NCBI GenBank assembly: GCA_963795555.1
Contig: CAWCHZ010000002.1
Location: 620,001 to 684,000, forward strand
Direction: 5' to 3'
Length of the DNA stretch: 64,000 bases
Source of the DNA: CAWCHZ01 sp963795555
GTDB lineage: Bacteria; Actinomycetota; Thermoleophilia; Solirubrobacterales; Solirubrobacteraceae
The notes under the pieces are model-generated. The model was given only the letters and a program-made list of their open reading frames with translations. It had not been told where the DNA came from and did no database searches. Numbering within the stretch: position 1 is the first letter of the stretch; the number at the start of each line of letters is the position of its first letter. The position numbers and the translations under genes are program-made. This document shows, piece after piece, positions 25,749 through 35,117 of this stretch.

Positions 25749-27320
25749 TCACATCACCAGGCCGTGGCGAACGGTGCTCTCGCTGACGACGCGCGACTCG
25801 ACGAACTCCAGCAGGTAGTCCGGCCCGCCAACCTTGGCGCCGGTGCCCGAGCGGCGGCTGCCGCCGAACGGCTGGCGACCGACCATCGCGCCGGTGATGG
25901 CGCGGTTGACGTACAGGTTGCCCACCGGCAGCCGCGCCGCGATCCGCTCGACGGTCGCGGGGTCGCGCGCGAACAGCCCGGCCGTCAGGCCGAACGGCAG
26001 CTCCTCGACGATCGCGCAGGCAGCGTCCAGGCCGGGGACGGCCTCGATCGTCAGCAGCGGGCCGAAGATCTCCTCGCGCAGCAGCGGCGAGCTCAGCGGC
26101 AGCTCCCCGGCGAGCGTCGGCGCGCAGAACCAGCCGCGCGACGGGATGCGATCGACCTGGGCGACGATCCGTCCCTCGCGCGCAGCCCGCTCGGCGCAGC
26201 TCTGCACGCGCTGCTGGGCGGAGCGCTCGATCAACGGTGGCACCTCGGTGGCGAAGTCCTGCGCCTGGCCGACCGCGAGCAGCGTCACCGCCCCGGCGAG
26301 CCGCCGCGTCAGCTGGTCGGCGATCGCCTCGTGCGCGATCACGCGTGCGGCGGCCGAGCACTTCTGCCCGGCGTAGTGAAACGCCGAGCGCACGATCGCC
26401 GGCACGGCGTCGTCGAGATCCGCGTCGGCGTCGACGAGCATGCAGTTCTTGCCGCCCATCTCGGCGACGACATGCTTGACGTGAGCCTGGCCGTCGCGCA
26501 TCTGCGCGGCGGCTCCAATGATCTCCAAGCCGACCTCGCTCGAGCCCGTGAAGGCGATCACCTGCACGCGTGGATCGCGCACGAGCGCGGCACCGACGTC
26601 ACCGGCCCCCGGCAGCAGCGCCAGCGCGGCCGGCGGGACGCCGGCGCCGTGCAGGGCCTCGACGAGCGCCAGGGCGCAGGCGGGGGACTGCTCGGCCGGC
26701 TTGAGCAGCACGGCGTTGCCGGCTGCCAACGCGCCCGCGACCATCCCCGCCGGAATGGCCAACGGGAAGTTCCACGGCGCTATCACCGCGGCGACGCCGC
26801 GCGGCACGTAGCGCAGCTCGTTGCGCTCGCCGGGCAGCTGGACCAGCGGGCGGCCCGCGGCGAGCGCCAGCGCGCCAGCGGCGCTGTAGCGCAGGTGGTC
26901 GATCGCCTCGCAGACATCCGCGTCGGCCTCCGCCCAGGGCTTGGCGCATTCGCGCACCGCCAGCGCCGCGAGCTCCAGACGGCGGACGCGCAGCCTCGCG
27001 GCCGCCTCGTCGAGGATCTCAGCGCGGCGGCTGGGCGCAAGCGCCGACCATGCGCGCGCTCCGGCTTGCGCGGCGGCCACCGCGGCGGTGACGTCGCTGG
27101 GCTGGGCGGCGCCAGCGACGGCAACCACGCGCTCGGGCTCGCCGGGGTCGCTGGAGATCAGCCCATCATGCGCGCCGCGCTCGCCGGCGATCAGCACCGG
27201 CACGCTCAGCGGCAGCCGCGGGTCTAGCCGCGCGAGCGCCGCCAGCAGCTCGGCGCGCACGTCGCCGCGGCGCAGCTCGAGCAGCGGCTCGTTGGAGAAC
27301 TGCGGCGCGGTGTCGGCCAC
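25749..27320 (-). CDS. L-glutamate gamma-semialdehyde (P5C) dehydrogenase
   Basis: 524 residues with an aldehyde dehydrogenase fold. APWNFPLAIPAGMVAGALAAGN binds NAD, FTGSSEVG follows, the general base is E287 (VVAEMGGKN) and the nucleophile C321 (YAGQKCSAA). Length and the RNELRYVPRGVAAVIAPWNF and KVGGPDYLLEFVE regions match P5C dehydrogenases (the PutA C-terminal module), which oxidise glutamate semialdehyde to glutamate. Proline dehydrogenase is a separate gene about 5 kb away. The GTG at 27320 lacks a strong ribosome site; the frame stays open upstream without similarity. Confidence 0.88.
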   Translation of the reverse strand: MADTAPQFSNEPLLELRRGDVRAELLAALARLDPRLPLSVPVLIAGERGAHDGLISSDPGEPERVVAVAGAAQPSDVTAAVAAAQAGARAWSALAPSRRAEILDEAAARLRVRRLELAALAVRECAKPWAEADADVCEAIDHLRYSAAGALALAAGRPLVQLPGERNELRYVPRGVAAVIAPWNFPLAIPAGMVAGALAAGNAVLLKPAEQSPACALALVEALHGAGVPPAALALLPGAGDVGAALVRDPRVQVIAFTGSSEVGLEIIGAAAQMRDGQAHVKHVVAEMGGKNCMLVDADADLDDAVPAIVRSAFHYAGQKCSAAARVIAHEAIADQLTRRLAGAVTLLAVGQAQDFATEVPPLIERSAQQRVQSCAERAAREGRIVAQVDRIPSRGWFCAPTLAGELPLSSPLLREEIFGPLLTIEAVPGLDAACAIVEELPFGLTAGLFARDPATVERIAARLPVGNLYVNRAITGAMVGRQPFGGSRRSGTGAKVGGPDYLLEFVESRVVSESTVRHGLVM

Positions 27321-27394
27321 TTTGCTGATGGTAGGCGCGTCGGGCGCGCACGACGTTCGCCACGGACAGGCGGTGCGGGATAGACTCGCCAGCC

Positions 27395-28984
27395 GTGTCC
27401 GCGCCGGCTGTCGCCACGTCGCCATCCCCGGCGCCTGGCGCGCAGAGGACGGTGCGCCAGGCGGTCGTCAGGGGCTCCGACCGCCGTCGCACGGCGCTCT
27501 GCGTGGGTCTGCTCACGGCGCTTGCCGCGACGCTGCTGACCCCCGCCTTCACCAGCTACCCGGCGCCCGGCGATGACGAGATGCTCTTCGCCGACCCGGC
27601 GATCAGCTTCGCCCATCACGGCACGCTGGCCAATCCGCTGCTCGGACAGGTCCTGCCCGGCGCCGCGCGGCACGAGCTCTGGCAGCCGCCCCTGTACTTC
27701 TGGACGTTGGGCAGCTGGATGCGCGTGTTCGGCACGACGCTCCTCGCCGCGCGCGCCTTCTCGGCGCTTTGCGCGCTGGTGATCGGGCTGCTGGTGTTCG
27801 CGCTGGCGCGACGCTGGGTTCGCGCGGAGCTTGCGACGCTCGGCGCGGCGATCGCGCTCACCTCGACCTGGGTCGTGCACGCCGGGCGCTTCGTGCGCAT
27901 GGACGCGCTCTGCGTCTGCCTGATCCTGGCTTCCGCACTGGCCTACATACGCTGGCGCGACGGCGGCTCACGGCGTCTGCTGGCCGGGGCGGGCGGCCTT
28001 GCCGGACTGGCATTGCTGACCCATCCGCTCGGCCTGGTGGCGAGTGCGGCGATCGCGCTCGACCTGCTTGCCGGACGACGCCGCACGCGCCTGCGATCGG
28101 GGCTGCTGGTCGCCGCCCCCGTCGTCGCGGCGCTCGGGATCTGGACGCTCTACATATCGGCCGACTGGCACGGCTTCTGGACGCAGATCACGCTGCAGCT
28201 GCAGCGCAAGAGCAACCACACCACGGTTGGCGTGCTCGGGCTGCTCCAGGTCGACGCGCGCCACGGCGCGGCGCTCGCGCTCGCGCTGCTCGCAACGGTC
28301 GCGTTCGCCTACCACTTCCGCCGCGATCGCGTCAGCCGCTACTTCGCCCTGCTGGCGATGCTCACGTTCATCGCCGCGGTCGCCGGTGGCGAGGCCAGCT
28401 ATGTCGTCTACTTCTTCGCGTTGATGTGCGTGCCGGTGGCCGCTCTGCCGCGTGTGTTCGCGCAGCCGCCGGCGCTGCGATCGGCGGGACTGTCGGGTGG
28501 CTTCGCGCAGCCGCCCGCGCTGCGACCGGCGAAACTGTCGCGCCGTTTGCGTCTGCGCGCCGGCCTCGTGCTCGGGCTGGTGCTCGCGGTCATCGCCAGC
28601 GAGGTCGCCCAGTACGTCGCCGACCTGCTCAACAGCCATCCGCGCGCCGGCGTTGACGTCGCGTTGCGGGCAACCGTGCCGCCCGGCGCCAGCGTGTTCC
28701 TCGGCCCGGGCGCGGGGCGCGCCTACTTCACGCTGCAGGGGCGCGACCGCCTCGGCGGCTGGGTGCCGGTGCCGATCGACGATTGGCGCCAGGGCCGCCT
28801 CGCGGCCCACTCGCAGTACGTGATCGTCGCGCAGCCGGTGCAGTACCTCAGCGACGTCAGCGCGGCGGTGGCTAGCATGCGCGAGGTCGCCCACATCCGC
28901 CTCAACTCGCAGCGCAGCTTCGACGTCTACGCGCTCGTCGGCCCGATCGACCCGCGCGTTGCGGGGCGCTCGGCCAGGCGCTAG
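27395..28984 (+). CDS. GT39/ArnT-like membrane glycosyltransferase
   Basis: 529 residues with about 10-12 transmembrane helices. The first periplasmic loop has the GT-C signature GDDEMLFADPAISFAHHG..., then HELWQPPLYFWTLGSWMRVFG and LTSTWVVHAGRFVRMDALCVCL. These are the conserved Asp and P-P-L-Y features of lipid-linked-sugar transferases (family 39/83). Donor and acceptor are unknown; envelope glycan or protein glycosylation is likely. An internal 15-residue unit is duplicated at 28457-28546. GTG 27395. Confidence 0.8.
   Translation: MSAPAVATSPSPAPGAQRTVRQAVVRGSDRRRTALCVGLLTALAATLLTPAFTSYPAPGDDEMLFADPAISFAHHGTLANPLLGQVLPGAARHELWQPPLYFWTLGSWMRVFGTTLLAARAFSALCALVIGLLVFALARRWVRAELATLGAAIALTSTWVVHAGRFVRMDALCVCLILASALAYIRWRDGGSRRLLAGAGGLAGLALLTHPLGLVASAAIALDLLAGRRRTRLRSGLLVAAPVVAALGIWTLYISADWHGFWTQITLQLQRKSNHTTVGVLGLLQVDARHGAALALALLATVAFAYHFRRDRVSRYFALLAMLTFIAAVAGGEASYVVYFFALMCVPVAALPRVFAQPPALRSAGLSGGFAQPPALRPAKLSRRLRLRAGLVLGLVLAVIASEVAQYVADLLNSHPRAGVDVALRATVPPGASVFLGPGAGRAYFTLQGRDRLGGWVPVPIDDWRQGRLAAHSQYVIVAQPVQYLSDVSAAVASMREVAHIRLNSQRSFDVYALVGPIDPRVAGRSARR
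28457..28546 (+). repeat. 45-bp in-frame tandem duplication
   Basis: Two 45-bp units (28457-28501 and 28502-28546) encode FAQPPALRSAGLSGG and FAQPPALRPAKLSRR in a loop of the glycosyltransferase. Confidence 0.85.
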
Positions 28985-28985
28985 G

Positions 28986-29816
28986 GTGCGCGCGGTGCGC
29001 CCAACGATCGCGCTCGTCGTGGCCGCGTTGGCCCTGCTCGCCGTGCCGGCGGTCGCCGCGGCGCAGACCGAGACGGCGAGCAGCGGGATGGTCGTCGCCC
29101 AGCTGTCCTACAGCGGTGGTCCGACCACGACGTTCACCAACCTGCGCCTGTCGATCAGCCGTGCTGGCACGGTCGTCTATGACCAGCCGGTCTCGGCGCC
29201 AGGCTGTGGCACGCTCTGCCAGCCCGCCAACCAGGGCGCCGAGCCATCGGTGCGCGTGCTCGAGCTCGACACCTCAGGCGAGCCCGAGGTGCTCGTTGAC
29301 CTCTACAGCGGCGGGGCGCACTGCTGCTCGATCAGCCAGCTGTTCAGCTGGAACGCGCCGACGTCAAGCTACGTGCACGTCACGCGCAACTGGGGCGATC
29401 CCGGCTATGCGCTCCTGGATCTGCGCCACGACGGCCGGCTCGAGTTCCGCTCGGCCGATGACCGCTTCGCCTACGAGTTCGCCCCGTTTGCCTACAGCGG
29501 GCTGCCGCTTCAGATCTGGCGCTTCCAGCAGGGGCGCTTCCGTGACGTGACCGCCAGCTTCCGTGGGCTGGTGGCCAGAGACGCGCGCCTGTGGCTGCGG
29601 ATCTATCGGGGCAGCGCACGTCAGGGCCTGGGGCTTGGCGCGCTGGCCGCCTGGGCCGCCGATGAGGAGCGCCTCGGCCACCGGCGGACGGTCGATCGCG
29701 AGCTCGCCGCCGATCTGCGCCGGCATCAGCTCGGCTCGCTGTCGGGCTGGCCATCGGGGCGCCGTTACATCAACGCGCTGCGCCGCTTCCTGCGCCACAC
29801 CGGCTACCTGCGCTGA
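28986..29816 (+). CDS. Predicted secreted protein, function unknown
   Basis: 276 residues with a clear signal peptide (RPTIALVVAALALLAVPAVAAAQ). The mature part is beta-rich early on, with GCGTLCQP and GGAHCCSISQLFSW cysteines that may form disulfides, followed by a helical C-terminus (HRRTVDRELAADLRRHQLG, YINALRRFLRHTGYLR). I do not recognise the family. It begins one base after the stop of the membrane glycosyltransferase, so the two are probably one operon. GTG 28986 or 28995. Confidence 0.7.
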   Translation: MRAVRPTIALVVAALALLAVPAVAAAQTETASSGMVVAQLSYSGGPTTTFTNLRLSISRAGTVVYDQPVSAPGCGTLCQPANQGAEPSVRVLELDTSGEPEVLVDLYSGGAHCCSISQLFSWNAPTSSYVHVTRNWGDPGYALLDLRHDGRLEFRSADDRFAYEFAPFAYSGLPLQIWRFQQGRFRDVTASFRGLVARDARLWLRIYRGSARQGLGLGALAAWAADEERLGHRRTVDRELAADLRRHQLGSLSGWPSGRRYINALRRFLRHTGYLR

Positions 29817-29852
29817 GCGGTCCGCCCACGGGTCGCGCGCGATACGGCCCGC

Positions 29853-32063
29853 TCAGTCAGGTGCAGCTTCGGGTTGCAGGCGCAGGACGCGCTGGATGCG
29901 CCGCGGCATGAACCAGTTCCAGTCGCCGATCAGCTTCATCGCTGCTGGCACGAGCATCGCGCGGACCACCGTGGCATCGAGGAAGATCGCCGCCGACAGG
30001 CCGATGCCGAACTCGCGCAGCGACAGGAAGCTGCCCTCCCAGAAGCCGGCGAAGGCGGCGATCATGATGATCGCCGCGGCGGTGATGATGCGACCGGTGT
30101 GCTGCAGCCCACTCGCGACGGCACGCTCGTTGTCGCCGCTGCGATCCCACTCCTCGCGCATGCGCGTCAGCAGGAAGACCTCGTAGTCCATCGACAGCCC
30201 GAACAGCATCGCGAACAGGAAGATCGGCACCCATGCGTCGATCTGCGGCGTGGTGCCCAGCTGCAGCCCGGAGAGCCAGCCGTGCTGGAAGACCAGCACC
30301 AGCACGCCGTAGGTCGCCGTCACCGACAGCAGGTTCATAACGACCGCCTTGAGCGGCAGCAGGACCGAGCGGAACGCCCGCATCAACACCAGATAGGAGA
30401 TCACCAAGACCGCCAGCACCAGCCAGGGGAACGCGCTGTATGCGCGGTTGACGAAATCGACTCCAAATGCCGGCGCGCCGGTCAGCAGCACGGTCGCCGA
30501 GCCGAAGCCGGCAGCGGGTATGTAGGTGCGCCGAATGCGGTGGACGAGGTCGATCGCGGCCTGCGTGCCGCTGTCGCTGTGGCCGGCCGCGCGGATCTGC
30601 GCGACCTGGCCGCTGGGATCGACCAGGCCGAAGCGCACGGCCTCCGCCCGTGTCGCCGCTGAGACGCTGCCGCCGGTCGCGGTGCCGGCGAGCAGCACGG
30701 GGGCGACGACCGTCGCGGGCTGGATCTCGCGATCGCCGCGCAGCTCGGCGACCAGGCGCCGCTGGGCGGCCAGCGCGGCGGGCGTCCAGACGCCGCCCGG
30801 GCGGCCGCTGTCGACGACGATCTGGTTGGGCGCCAGGGCGCCGGGGCCGAGCGTGGACTCGAGCGTCTGCAGGCCGCGGCTGGCCTCGGTGTTGGCGGGC
30901 GTGCCGCGATTGTCGCCGCCGGTTATCGCCAGCTGGGTGGCTGGGTAGGCGAGCGCGAGCATGACGGCGGCGGTCAGCGCCAGGTAGGTGATCGGCCGCC
31001 GCATGATCGAGCGTGCCAGGCGCGCCCACAGACCGCCCTCGGCGCTGGCGCGACGATCGAGCGCCGCCTGGCGCACGATGCGCAGCCGGTTGACCCGGTG
31101 GCCCATCGTCGCCAGCAGCGCGGGCAGCAGCGTCAAGGAGGCCAGGATCGAGACGAGCGGCACCAGCACGCCGCCGACGCCCATCGACTGCATGAACGGC
31201 AGTGGCATCAGGATCAGCAGCGCCAGGCCGATCGCCACGGTGGTGCCGGAGAAGACCGTCGCACGCCCGGCGGTCTGCATCGTGCGCTCCAGCGCTAGCT
31301 GCTGATCGGGCTGATGGGTGAGCTCCTCGCGGTAGCGAAAGACGACCAGCATCGAGTAGTCGATCGCGATCCCGATGCCGATCAGCGTGACGATCTGCTC
31401 GACGTAGGTCGCCATCGTCATGAGGTGGGCGAAGATCCAGACGAGGCCGAGCGTCGTCGGGATCGTCGCCGCGGCGAACGCGAACGGCACCGCGAGCGCG
31501 CCGACCGTCCCGAACATCAGCGCAAGCACGATCAGCGCGATCACCCCGGCGATCATCTCGCCGCGCGCGAGGTCCTGGTTGTTGATCGGCTGCAGGTCGT
31601 GATTGAGCGCGGGGAAGCCCGTCAGATAGGTCACCGCGCCCGGGATCGTCCCGATCGCGGCGCGCATTTGGGACGTCTTGTTCATCGCGTCGGCGTTCTG
31701 CAGCGGCGTCGTGATCTGGGCGTAGACGACGTTGGCGGCGGCACGCTGGATCTGCTGGGCGCGAGCTCCCGGCACCGCCGTGGCAGCGCGCGTGGCGGCG
31801 GCCTCGGCGGCGCCGGCCAGCGCCGGGGTGACCGGTGCGCCGGTGCTCCTGACGACCAGCGTGAAAGACCCATCGCCGCGCTCGTGCAGGCGCTGGCGCA
31901 GGATGTCCAGGCCGCGCTCGGCGGGCGAGCCGGGCACGCTGAAGCGGTTGGAGAGCAGCGAGGAGACGTTCGAGGCGGCGGCGCCGCCGACCACGAACGC
32001 GACGATCCAGGCGCTGATCACGAGGCGCCGATGGCGGGCGATCCAGCGCGTCCAGGCAGCCAT
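29853..32063 (-). CDS. MMPL/RND-family transporter
   Basis: 736 residues. It has two RND-type halves, each with a large extracytoplasmic loop and a transmembrane bundle: helix 1 (RLVISAWIVAFVVGGAA), a soluble domain at about 40-180, helices at about 190-340, then the second half with GLSMDYEVFLLTRMREEW, the MMPL signature. GIGIAIDYSMLVVFRYREEL is its counterpart in the first half. MMPL proteins use the proton gradient to export lipids or hydrophobic compounds. It is monocistronic, with ATG 32063. Confidence 0.9.
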   Translation of the reverse strand: MAAWTRWIARHRRLVISAWIVAFVVGGAAASNVSSLLSNRFSVPGSPAERGLDILRQRLHERGDGSFTLVVRSTGAPVTPALAGAAEAAATRAATAVPGARAQQIQRAAANVVYAQITTPLQNADAMNKTSQMRAAIGTIPGAVTYLTGFPALNHDLQPINNQDLARGEMIAGVIALIVLALMFGTVGALAVPFAFAAATIPTTLGLVWIFAHLMTMATYVEQIVTLIGIGIAIDYSMLVVFRYREELTHQPDQQLALERTMQTAGRATVFSGTTVAIGLALLILMPLPFMQSMGVGGVLVPLVSILASLTLLPALLATMGHRVNRLRIVRQAALDRRASAEGGLWARLARSIMRRPITYLALTAAVMLALAYPATQLAITGGDNRGTPANTEASRGLQTLESTLGPGALAPNQIVVDSGRPGGVWTPAALAAQRRLVAELRGDREIQPATVVAPVLLAGTATGGSVSAATRAEAVRFGLVDPSGQVAQIRAAGHSDSGTQAAIDLVHRIRRTYIPAAGFGSATVLLTGAPAFGVDFVNRAYSAFPWLVLAVLVISYLVLMRAFRSVLLPLKAVVMNLLSVTATYGVLVLVFQHGWLSGLQLGTTPQIDAWVPIFLFAMLFGLSMDYEVFLLTRMREEWDRSGDNERAVASGLQHTGRIITAAAIIMIAAFAGFWEGSFLSLREFGIGLSAAIFLDATVVRAMLVPAAMKLIGDWNWFMPRRIQRVLRLQPEAAPD

Positions 32064-32107
32064 GGGCTGATGCTACGCCGGCAGGCAAGGGCGGGCAGGC
32101 TGGCCGC

Positions 32108-33487
32108 TCAGGGCGCGGCGAGCAGCTCTTGCAGGGCGGCGCCCTGGGTCCGCCGGGCAAGGAACGAGTCGTTGCTCGTGTTCTCGAGCAGCCGGCGCAC
32201 CAGGTAGGCCATCCCGGCGATCAGGTCGCCGACGGGGCAGTACGCACGGACCCGCTGCCCGTGGGCTGCCAGCGCGACCTGCAGGTCATCGCCGAGGCCG
32301 CGCAACACCTGGATCTCCAGCTCGTGCCCGAAAGCGGCGCCGCTGGTCAGCCTGTCATAGGCGATCGCGTGGGCGATCGAGCGCAGGTTGTGGGAGGCGA
32401 TCGCGACGCGCACGAGCGGACGAGCGTCGAGCAGCCGCCGCGTCAGCTGCTCGAAGTTGCGGTCGCAGTCGCGCTTGCGCTCGAAGACCGGCGCGGCCCA
32501 GCCGTGCTGACGAGCCTCGATGATCTCGTGGTCCCAGTAGGCGCCCTTGACGAGCCGCACCGTCAAGGGCTGGGCGCGGGGGCTGGTCCGTGCCCAGGTG
32601 AGGATCCGCTCGAGCTGGGCGGGGGAGTCGCGCAGGTAGGCCTGCAGCACCACGCCGGCCGCGGGCCCGTCGGCGAGCGCGGGCTCGGCCAGCAGCTCGA
32701 GCGCGAGGTCGAGCACGATCTCGCGCGAGTCCAGCGACTCCATGTCGATGTGCAGGTGCGCGCCGCGGGCGCGAGCGTCGTGCAGCAGCTCGCGCAGCCG
32801 TACGCCGGCATCGGCGCTCGCGCGCTCGGGCGCCTCGGGACGCAGCAGCGGCGTGAGGGCGGAGATCTTCACCGAGAGGTTGGCGCGGGGAACGGGGCCG
32901 GACGCATCGGACTCCAGCAGCGGGGCGGCCGGCCACTCGCGGGACGCCTCGCTGAGCGTCTGGAGCGCGTCGTGGCAGCGCGCCGCGTAGGCGTCGGCCT
33001 CCTGCTCGGTGACGGTGGCCTCGCCAAGCAGGTCGAGCGAGCTGGCGACACCGTCGCGCCAGAGCGCGCGCAGCGCGGGCAGCGCAGCCTGTGGCGTCTC
33101 GCCCACGATGAAACGGTGTGCCACATGGCGTACCCCGGCGGCGGCCGCGACGCCCAGCGCCGCCCGTCCGGCCCGCGTGTGCGCCAGATGCATCGCCGCG
33201 TCCAGCGGCTGCGGTCGCGCGGGGACGCGGTCGAGGAAGCTCGCCAGATGGCGGGCCAGGTCGTCGAGCGAGCGACAGGCTGGGACGACGTCGACGAAGC
33301 GAAACAGCGCGGCACGCAGCGCCGCGTCGTGGCTTGCGACATCGAGCGCTCTGTCATCGAGCGCGCGCAGCGAGCGCGACGCAGGGCTGGGCAGTGCGCC
33401 CCAGAGCTGCTCGCCGATGGCGTGCGTCAGGCGCTCGAGCTGACCGTCGGCCAGATCCGCTGAGCGCTCGAGCTGACTGTCGCCCAT
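32108..33487 (-). CDS. Proline dehydrogenase (PutA PRODH domain, monofunctional)
   Basis: 459 residues. A TIM-barrel FAD enzyme that oxidises proline to P5C. Recognisable regions: NLSVKISALTPLLRPEAPE, HLHIDMESLDSREIVLDLALELL, GVVLQAYLRDSPAQLERILTWA, VRLVKGAYWDHEIIEA and VRVAIASHNLRSIAHAIA. These follow the order in PutA. The N-terminal roughly 90 residues are helical. The ATG at 33487 is chosen because the frame upstream overlaps the divergent rpiB-like gene with no similarity. Its partner P5C dehydrogenase is at 25749-27320. Confidence 0.88.
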   Translation of the reverse strand: MGDSQLERSADLADGQLERLTHAIGEQLWGALPSPASRSLRALDDRALDVASHDAALRAALFRFVDVVPACRSLDDLARHLASFLDRVPARPQPLDAAMHLAHTRAGRAALGVAAAAGVRHVAHRFIVGETPQAALPALRALWRDGVASSLDLLGEATVTEQEADAYAARCHDALQTLSEASREWPAAPLLESDASGPVPRANLSVKISALTPLLRPEAPERASADAGVRLRELLHDARARGAHLHIDMESLDSREIVLDLALELLAEPALADGPAAGVVLQAYLRDSPAQLERILTWARTSPRAQPLTVRLVKGAYWDHEIIEARQHGWAAPVFERKRDCDRNFEQLTRRLLDARPLVRVAIASHNLRSIAHAIAYDRLTSGAAFGHELEIQVLRGLGDDLQVALAAHGQRVRAYCPVGDLIAGMAYLVRRLLENTSNDSFLARRTQGAALQELLAAP

Positions 33488-33511
33488 CAGCGCGACGATA
33501 CCCTGCTGAGC

Positions 33512-33955
33512 GTGCGCATCGCGGTAGCGGCCGATGAGCTGACGGGCGTCGCCACGACGCTGCTCGACGAGCTGCGCGCGCGCGGGCACGAGCCGCTGGC
33601 GCACGGTGCGCTCGCTCCCGCGGAGCGCAGCGATTGGTCCTGGGCCAGCGAGGCCGCGGCACGCGACGTGGCGCAGGGTCGCGCCGAGCAGGCGATCGTC
33701 TGCTGCTGGACGGGCACCGGCGCGAGCATCGCCGCCAACAAGGTCGCCGGGGTGCGCGCCGCGCTCTGCGGCGACGCCACGACGGCTGCCGGCGCACGGC
33801 GCTGGAACGACGCCAACGTGCTCGCGCTCAGCCTGCGCTCGACCTCCGAGGCACAGCTGCGCGAGATCCTCGACGCCTGGTTTGCGGGCGAGCCCAGCGA
33901 CGCCGCCGACGATCGCGAGAACGTCGCCCACCTCGCCGAGATCGAACGGAGCTGA
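33512..33955 (+). CDS. RpiB/LacA/LacB-family protein, atypical active site
   Basis: 147 residues, the family's normal length, with the phosphate/anomeric loop IVCCWTGTGASIAANKVAGVRAALCGD and NDANVLALSLR. Two positions that are His in ribose-5-phosphate isomerase B are replaced: E9 in VAADELTG (usually DHxG) and W98 in RRWNDAN (usually xHND). Isomerase activity is therefore doubtful, and a different sugar-phosphate role is possible. GTG 33512 lies 24 bp from the divergent proline dehydrogenase start. Confidence 0.8.
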   Translation: MRIAVAADELTGVATTLLDELRARGHEPLAHGALAPAERSDWSWASEAAARDVAQGRAEQAIVCCWTGTGASIAANKVAGVRAALCGDATTAAGARRWNDANVLALSLRSTSEAQLREILDAWFAGEPSDAADDRENVAHLAEIERS

Positions 33956-34010
33956 GGTCGCGAGCGCAGCGGTCGGCCGCCGTGGCCCAGCGCGGCGCGG
34001 CGATCGGCGC

Positions 34011-35051
34011 TCAGCCGCCCGCGAAGCGCACGACCCCTGCGGCCTCATGTCCGGTGACCAGCCCGCGTTCGACCAGCAGGTCGATGTGGCCGACGATCTC
34101 GGAGACCATCAGATAGGCCTCCGTGACGGGCACGTTGCCCCAGAGCTCCTGAGCGATCTCATAGGCGCTGCGTGGCCGCGTGCGGATGATCTCCAGGATG
34201 CGCTGTGCGCGCCGCTCGTGCAGGCCGATGCGCTCGTCGATCAGCGCGACGTGATCCTCGATCGCCTCGCCGTGGCCCGGGAGCGTCAGGCGCGCCGGCA
34301 GCTCGCGCGTGCGCCGCAACGAGTCGAGGTAGATCAACAGCGAGCGCGCGCGGGTCGCGTCGAGCTCCAGGGCAGCGCCGGACAGCGCCCGCGCGTCCGA
34401 CAGCGGCCGCGAGATCAACGGGTTGGACGAGATGTGCCCGATCAGGTGATCGCCGGCGATCAGCAGCTCGCCGCGCTCGTCCCAGAGCACCGTGTCCGAT
34501 GGGCTGTGCCCGGGGCGATGCAGTGCGATCAGCGTACGGTCGCGCAGCGACAGCGGCTCGCCGTCGTGCAGCGGTCGCGTCACCACCACGCTCGAGCCCC
34601 AGCCCCGAAACGCCGCTGAGACGGCGAGCAACGCGTCGACGACCTGCTCCGGGACGCCGTGGACGCGCATCATCTGCGCGCCGTAGCGATCGTCGAGCTC
34701 GGCGGCGCTGGAGTAGTCGGCCAGGTATGGGACGAGACGGTCGAGCGCGGCGACGGCGGCGCCCGAACGGCGTGCGAGCACTCCGCTCAGGCCGATGTGG
34801 TCGAGATGCTGGTGCGTTATCAGCAGCAGCTCGAGCTGCTCGACGCGGTACCCGAGCCTCGCCAGCTGCTGCTCGAGCTCATCGAGCGCCTTGGCGGAGT
34901 TGGGACCCGAGTCGATCAGCGTCAGCGGGGCATCCTCGATCAGGTAGGCGTTGACCCGTCCAACGGCGAACGGCGTTGGAATCGCCAGGCGGTGGATCCC
35001 CGCGGCGGCGCGCGCCAGGCCAGCGGCCCCGGCCCGCGCCGCGGCGCTCAT
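34011..35051 (-). CDS. Metallo-beta-lactamase-fold hydrolase with C-terminal winged helix
   Basis: 346 residues. The MBL metal site is T79-H-Q-H-L-D-H85 with later HRPGHSPSD, AGDHLIG and LPGHG motifs. The last 70 or so residues form the helical/winged-helix region seen in LACTB2-like hydrolases (AQRILEIIRTRPRSAYEIAQELWG). The substrate is unknown; LACTB2-like proteins include nucleases. Last gene of the enolase-PMM-MBL operon. Its ATG lies in an 18-bp sequence also present at the end of the upstream gene. Confidence 0.85.
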   Translation of the reverse strand: MSAAARAGAAGLARAAAGIHRLAIPTPFAVGRVNAYLIEDAPLTLIDSGPNSAKALDELEQQLARLGYRVEQLELLLITHQHLDHIGLSGVLARRSGAAVAALDRLVPYLADYSSAAELDDRYGAQMMRVHGVPEQVVDALLAVSAAFRGWGSSVVVTRPLHDGEPLSLRDRTLIALHRPGHSPSDTVLWDERGELLIAGDHLIGHISSNPLISRPLSDARALSGAALELDATRARSLLIYLDSLRRTRELPARLTLPGHGEAIEDHVALIDERIGLHERRAQRILEIIRTRPRSAYEIAQELWGNVPVTEAYLMVSEIVGHIDLLVERGLVTGHEAAGVVRFAGG

Positions 35052-35117
35052 GCGCTCGGCTGAGCCAGAGTCGAGCCGGCGCTCGCTGCGCTCGGACGAG
35101 CCGCGGCGCTCATGCGC
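35038..35117 (-). repeat. Duplicated stop-start junction, PMM / MBL
   Basis: The identical 18-mer GCCGCGGCGCTCATGCGC occurs at 35038-35055 and 35100-35117 (period 62). The PMM stop (TCA 35110-35112) is in the second copy and the MBL start (CAT 35049-35051) is in the first. Confidence 0.9.

Noticed and set aside
32108..34048. 646-residue version of proline dehydrogenase
   Set aside because: The extra N-terminal 187 codons run antisense through the rpiB-like gene and lack similarity; ATG 33487 fits the family.
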